Below are positions 60,281 to 64,000 of a stretch of 64,000 nucleotides of DNA, in pieces. This stretch comes from Acidobacteriota bacterium (GTDB lineage: Bacteria; Acidobacteriota; Terriglobia; UBA7540): positions 62,001 through 126,000 of the forward strand of contig SCRD01000007.1 of the NCBI GenBank assembly GCA_004298155.1. Reading direction: 5' to 3'. The notes under the pieces are model-generated. The model was not told the DNA's origin. It worked only from the letters and a program-made list of their open reading frames with translations, and did not search any database. Position 1 is the first letter of the stretch. The number at the start of each line of letters is the position of its first letter. Both the position numbers and the translations under genes were made by a program.

Positions 60281-61303
60281 GTGGCAGGATCTTTGCTCCA
60301 GCCAGATTTAACGCACGCCTTGATCGGCAAATGTTCGGTTGAAATCAGCGTTCGAGGAAAGTGGACCAGGGTCCCCGCGCTTGATGTCAGCGGCAACAAG
60401 CTGATCGTTTATGGAAAGAGGCTGAAGCGGGCAGTTGTTCAGGATGAGGAGTGGCTCGATAGCGAGGTTAATGACCCTGAACTTTGCGTGCAGGCGCTCG
60501 AAGGCCAAACATCAGGAGACTTGCGGGCTGATATCTTTACTTTTTCCCAGATGCCGCCCAATACGGACCCCAAATATCCCTATCCGTTCGAGCGTGACAG
60601 CGTTGCCGTCGCCTCCATTTCCAGCTTCAAGGACTGGTGGGAAGGCTTGCCGCAGGTGACCCGAAAGAACGTGCGAAGGTCACAAAAGCGTGGTGTGATG
60701 GTGAGGGTCTGCCAGCTTGACGACGAACTGATCAAAGGATTGGTTGACCTGAATAATGACTCCCCGGTCCGGCAGGGCAGGCGTTATTCCCACTATGGCA
60801 AGAGTTTTGACCAGGTCAGGAAAGACCAGTCATCCTTCCTTGACCGATGTGACTTTATTGGAGCTTACTTTGGGAACGAGCTGGTCGGGTTCCTCAAGCT
60901 TGTCTACCGGGGCCAAACCGCTTCCATTCTCCAGTTGCTTCCCAAGGCTTCCCACGCGGACAAGCGGCCCGCGAACGCGCTGGTGGCAAAGGCCGTTGAA
61001 ATCTGTGACGCAAAAGGCATTACGCACCTGACGTATGGCCTGTATAATTACGGTAACAAGGGCGATAATCCGCTCCGGGAATTCAAGATCCGAAATGGAT
61101 TCTCAGAGTTGCTGGTCCCCAGATACTATGTCCCGTTAACCCTTAAAGGGCGGCTCTGCATGAAGCTGAAGCTCCATCGCGGCCTCGTCGGAGTTCTCCC
61201 TCAGCGCATCATCAGTCTGGGCGTTGCCGCCCGGAGCCACTGGTATCATTTCAAACACTCTTTCAGCCGGCGTAGCTTAATAGTAGAGCGACCGGGATTG
61301 TAA
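60281..61303 (+). CDS. GNAT/FemAB-like acyltransferase (paralog 2), 3' end inside a tRNA-like gene
   Basis: A 340-residue protein starting at GTG 60281, seven bases after AGGGGG. It aligns along its length with paralog 1 (V-R-Q-G-R-R-Y-S-H-Y-G-K, F-I-G-A-Y-F-G-N-E-L-V-G-F-L-K-L, V-P-R-Y-Y-V-P-L-T-L) and has an N-terminal extension of about 20 residues. The last 12 codons are read from the tRNA-like gene at 61266-61342, and the stop lies in its anticodon loop. The terminus R-S-L-I-V-E-R-P-G-L is therefore a by-product of that overlap. It is likely to acylate a sugar of the polymer. Confidence 0.8.
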   Translation: MAGSLLQPDLTHALIGKCSVEISVRGKWTRVPALDVSGNKLIVYGKRLKRAVVQDEEWLDSEVNDPELCVQALEGQTSGDLRADIFTFSQMPPNTDPKYPYPFERDSVAVASISSFKDWWEGLPQVTRKNVRRSQKRGVMVRVCQLDDELIKGLVDLNNDSPVRQGRRYSHYGKSFDQVRKDQSSFLDRCDFIGAYFGNELVGFLKLVYRGQTASILQLLPKASHADKRPANALVAKAVEICDAKGITHLTYGLYNYGNKGDNPLREFKIRNGFSELLVPRYYVPLTLKGRLCMKLKLHRGLVGVLPQRIISLGVAARSHWYHFKHSFSRRSLIVERPGL

Positions 61304-61342
61304 CCCGGGGGGTGGGGCGTTCAAATCCCCCAGCCGGCTCCA
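61266..61342 (+). tRNA. tRNA-Thr(TGT)-like gene, aberrant
   Basis: A 77-base cloverleaf-like sequence with encoded CCA. GCCGGC at 61266-61271 pairs with GCCGGC at 61333-61338; discriminator T and CCA follow. The D arm is GCTT/GAGC, the anticodon arm CCGGG-ATTGTAA-CCCGG (anticodon TGT) and the T loop TTCAAAT. Oddities: one extra base (A61291) between D and anticodon stems, a C-C mismatch in the T stem, a G-A mismatch at the base of the acceptor stem, and a D loop (AATAGTA) with only one G where G18-G19 belong. It may be a divergent or decaying tRNA-Thr. It overlaps the 3' end of the upstream coding sequence on the same strand. Confidence 0.6.
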
Positions 61343-61440
61343 AACTTTCAACGAGAAATTGTGAAAGCCAGCCCCATGCCGCAGGGTGGCGTTGGGGCCG
61401 ATCAAATCCACAACTGCAAGCTTACATTCGGACAAATAAT

Positions 61441-63264
61441 ATGCCTGGAATAGTCGGTTTCATCACTAAATTGCCGCGCCAAAGCGCTGAGCCGCGCCTG
61501 CGCCGGATGGTCGAGGCCATTAACCATGAGTCTTTTTACGCCACGGGGACCTGGATTGACGAATCCCTGGGCGTTTATGTGGGATGGGCCGTGCAGAAGA
61601 ATTCCTTTTCTGACGGACAACCTTTAATTAATGAGAGCCAGGACGTCATTCTGGTGTTTTGCGGTGAAGAGTACCCTGAGCCCGGAACGGCCGCCCGCCT
61701 CAAAAGCCGCGGACATCAACTGGAGGCAAAAGGCCCTTCCTACCTGGTCCACCTTTATGAAGAAGACCCCGAGTTTCCAGCGGGCTTGAACGGAAGGTTC
61801 CACGGGCTTTTGATCGACCGGCGGCAAGGCAAGGCGGTGCTTTTCAACGACCGTTATGGAATGCAGAGGCTCTGTTTCCATGAAACGCCAGACACCTTCT
61901 ATTTTGCCGCGGAAGCCAAAGCGATCCTGGCCGTCCGGCCGGAACTGCGCAAGCTGGATATGCAGGCGGTTGGAGAGTTTGTGTCCTGCAGTTGCGCGCT
62001 GGGGAACCGGACGATGTTTGAAGGCGTCAGCCTGGTGCCCGGCGGCGCTGCCTGGGAATTCCGGAACGGGCCGGCCCCTCAAAAACGCTCTTATTTTGAC
62101 GTCCGCGAATGGGAGGAGCAATCTCCCCTTGATGCGGAGGAATACTATCAGGAACTGCGGGAAGTTTTTTCACGCAACCTGGGCCGTTACTTCAACGGCA
62201 GCCAGAAGGTCGGGGTTTCCCTCACCGGCGGGATGGACACGCGGGTGATTATGGCCTGGCGAAAGGCCCAGCCCGGCTCGCTGCCCTGCTACACCTACGG
62301 CGGAATGTTCCGCGATTGCCGGGACGTGCAGATAGCGCGGGAAGTGGCGGGCATCTGCCACCAGTCTCACAGCGTCGTTGAGGTTGGGAGCGAATTCCTT
62401 TCGCAGTTTGCGCACTATGCTGACCGCAGCGTTTATTTGAGCGACGGCGGCGTCTATGTCGGCCGCGCCGCCGACCTTTACGTAAGTGAAAAAGTCCGCG
62501 ATATCGCGCCCGTCCGGGTTGCAGGCACCTACGGCAGCGAGGTGCTCACCCAGGTGCCGATGTTCAAGCCGATTGACCCCATGCCCGGCCTGTTCCAGCC
62601 GGAGTTGTGCGCCGTCATCGAGCAGTCCAAGACAACCTATGGCGAACTTCGCCGGCGGCATCCCGTCACGTTCGCCGCTTTTCTGCAGTCGCCCTGGTGG
62701 CACTACGGAGTTCTGGCGCTCGAGCAGAGCCAGCTAAGCGTCCGCTCTCCATATCTGGACAATGATTTCGTCCGCGTGGTTTACCGCGAGCCGAAGTCGC
62801 TCGACATGACGCGCGACATCCGCTGGCGGATGATCTGCGACGGCAATCCGGCGCTGGGCCGCGTGCCAAGCGACCGCGGCGTTAACGGCGCCAAGAGGGG
62901 GCTGACCACCATGCCCTTGCGCGGTTTCCAAGAGTTTACGTTCAAGGCCGAATACGCTTACGACTACGGCATGCCGCAGTGGCTGGCAAAATTCGACCAT
63001 TTCTTCTCGCCGTTGCGCTTCGAGCGGCTTTTCCTGGGGCGGCACAAGTTTGCCCATTTCCGCGTCTGGTTCCGGGACGGCCTGGCCGATTACGTGCGGG
63101 AAATTCTGCTGGACCCACGGAGCCTGTCGCGGCCCTATGTGGAACGCAAGGGGCTGGAAGCCGTAGTGAACGGCCACCTCAAGGGTGACCGCAACTATAC
63201 GGTTGAGCTGCTCACCCTGCTGACCCTGGAGCTTCTGCACCGCCAGTTCGTCGATCTGCAATAA
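61441..63264 (+). CDS. Asparagine-synthetase-like enzyme lacking the glutaminase cysteine
   Basis: A 607-residue protein with an N-terminal class II glutaminase-fold domain (residues 1-200) and a C-terminal ATP-pyrophosphatase domain. I start at ATG 61441 because M-P-G-I-V-G-F aligns with the M-C-G-I-V-G-F start of active enzymes. Residue 2 is Pro, so the nucleophilic Cys is gone and glutamine hydrolysis should fail. The PP-loop is present in variant form, L-T-G-G-M-D-T-R at 261-268 (usual S-G-G-L-D-S). In polysaccharide loci such proteins amidate uronic acids (WbpS) or make other amides. With the uronic-acid pathway upstream, amide formation on that sugar using ammonia or an amine is plausible. 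Confidence 0.85.
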   Translation: MPGIVGFITKLPRQSAEPRLRRMVEAINHESFYATGTWIDESLGVYVGWAVQKNSFSDGQPLINESQDVILVFCGEEYPEPGTAARLKSRGHQLEAKGPSYLVHLYEEDPEFPAGLNGRFHGLLIDRRQGKAVLFNDRYGMQRLCFHETPDTFYFAAEAKAILAVRPELRKLDMQAVGEFVSCSCALGNRTMFEGVSLVPGGAAWEFRNGPAPQKRSYFDVREWEEQSPLDAEEYYQELREVFSRNLGRYFNGSQKVGVSLTGGMDTRVIMAWRKAQPGSLPCYTYGGMFRDCRDVQIAREVAGICHQSHSVVEVGSEFLSQFAHYADRSVYLSDGGVYVGRAADLYVSEKVRDIAPVRVAGTYGSEVLTQVPMFKPIDPMPGLFQPELCAVIEQSKTTYGELRRRHPVTFAAFLQSPWWHYGVLALEQSQLSVRSPYLDNDFVRVVYREPKSLDMTRDIRWRMICDGNPALGRVPSDRGVNGAKRGLTTMPLRGFQEFTFKAEYAYDYGMPQWLAKFDHFFSPLRFERLFLGRHKFAHFRVWFRDGLADYVREILLDPRSLSRPYVERKGLEAVVNGHLKGDRNYTVELLTLLTLELLHRQFVDLQ

Positions 63265-63300
63265 GCCGGTATTTTTTGCCGGACCCACGGCTGATCCTTT

Positions 63301-64000
63301 ATGAGTTCCATCGCCACCCTCGTTTGCGGGTTCGTAATCCTGGGGCTGTTCGCGATTTACCACGACCCCAAGTCGCGGACTTCGCCGTCCCTCTGGATTC
63401 CCACCGTCTGGATCCTGCTGGCGGGCTCGCGGATGGTGTCCCTGTGGTTCGACAATCCCGCCGATGCTTTGCAGACCGCGAGCCAGGTGGGAGAAGGCAG
63501 CCCGCTCGACCGCCTCATCCTGACCGGGCTCCTGATGCTGGGGATCCTCGTCCTGATGTGCCGGGCGCGCCGGGTGATGAAGGTGCTGATGATGAACTGG
63601 CCGTTGCTGGCCTTCTTTGGGTATTGCGCGCTCAGCACCTACTGGTCAGCCACTCCCCAGGTGGCGATGAAGAGATGGTTCAAGGCCACGGGCGACCTGG
63701 TGATGGTCCTTATTATTCTTACGGACAGGAACCGGGGGGAAGCGATCAAGCGGGTCATCACGCGGGTAGCCTTCATCCTGATGCCGCTCTCGGTGCTGCT
63801 CATCCAGTTTTATCCCGACATCGGGCGCGCTTATAACCCTGAAGACGGAGAGATCGCCAATATCGGCGTCACGACCAACAAGAACATGCTCGGCGTCATC
63901 TGCCTGGTGGCCGGGCTTGGCTGCGTCTGGCTGTTCATGAAGGCCCTCCGCGAGGAGCGGCGAAAGAACCGTCAACTGCTGGCGCTCGTGGCCGCCCTCG
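63301..64000 (+). CDS. O-antigen ligase/polymerase-like membrane protein (partial)
   Basis: An open frame from ATG 63301 runs off the end of the window without a stop, giving 233 residues so far. The translation is polytopic, with hydrophobic segments at about residues 4-20, 27-40, 72-86, 95-110, 130-144, 152-168 and 192-210. A T-T-N-K-N-M-L-G motif at about 187-194 matches the Wzy_C/O-antigen ligase family. Such proteins polymerise lipid-linked repeat units or ligate polymer to a carrier in the periplasm. As the locus has Wza- and Wzc-like genes, this is the likely polymerase. A flippase (Wzx) has not appeared yet. Confidence 0.8.
   Translation, partial: MSSIATLVCGFVILGLFAIYHDPKSRTSPSLWIPTVWILLAGSRMVSLWFDNPADALQTASQVGEGSPLDRLILTGLLMLGILVLMCRARRVMKVLMMNWPLLAFFGYCALSTYWSATPQVAMKRWFKATGDLVMVLIILTDRNRGEAIKRVITRVAFILMPLSVLLIQFYPDIGRAYNPEDGEIANIGVTTNKNMLGVICLVAGLGCVWLFMKALREERRKNRQLLALVAAL

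Noticed and set aside
63276-63836. Plus-strand frame in the O-antigen ligase region
   Set aside because: The frame starting at ATG 63301 gives a polytopic membrane protein with a recognisable family motif; this other frame is Arg/Pro/Gly-rich and not protein-like.

Overview
The window (about 58-60% G+C by eye) looks like a chromosomal segment of an acidobacterium. This is inferred from the mix of TPR-rich exported proteins, Tat-exported oxidoreductases, a gluconate-dehydrogenase-type GMC enzyme, a DUF3311/sodium-symporter pair, an exopolysaccharide locus with a NusG-like antiterminator, and abundant GTAGCG...CGCTAC palindromic repeats. No rRNA, CRISPR, transposase or integrase was seen.

Region 1 (0-36.5 kb) is mostly housekeeping and metabolism. 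It holds a TPR fragment, yvcK, a peptidase-MA/TPR protein flanked by palindromic repeats, a Tat-exported aldo/keto reductase, glutamate synthase gltB, an S10-type peptidase, and an exported sugar module (rhamnonate-dehydratase-like enzyme plus DUF4038 hydrolase). These are followed by a GMC oxidoreductase fused to its small subunit, an NmrA-like protein, paiB, a lipoprotein, a large TPR protein and an acyl-CoA dehydrogenase. Next come an RNase H/zinc-ribbon pair, a CYTH gene broken by an in-frame TGA, and ilvD. A 1.2-kb repeat-bearing gap precedes an amidase, the DUF3311-SSS pair, an Ada-like methyltransferase, an oxidoreductase and a CADD-type p-aminobenzoate synthase.

Region 2 (36.8-41.8 kb, minus strand) is a compact, overlapping signalling operon: RsbR, RsbS, RsbT, an RsbX-like phosphatase, a histidine kinase whose N-terminus resembles the RsbT-binding domain of RsbU, a NarL-type regulator, and then a receiver-only protein. 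I read it as a stressosome whose output is a two-component system rather than a sigma-B cascade.

Region 3 (42.2 kb to the right edge, plus strand) is an exopolysaccharide locus. Two paralogous AAA+/Fis regulators without a GAFTGA loop come first, then a NusG-like antiterminator, a Wza-like exporter, a Wzc-like co-polymerase/kinase and an initiating sugar-phosphate transferase. Three overlapping genes resemble WlbA, WlbB and WlbC and would make a diacetamido-uronic acid sugar nucleotide. Then follow a DUF354 protein, an unknown alpha-helical protein, a GT2 glycosyltransferase, a YdjC-type deacetylase, two paralogous GNAT/FemAB-like acyltransferases, a tRNA-Thr-like gene overlapping the second of these, an asparagine-synthetase-like enzyme lacking the glutaminase cysteine, and a polytopic O-antigen ligase/polymerase cut by the window end.
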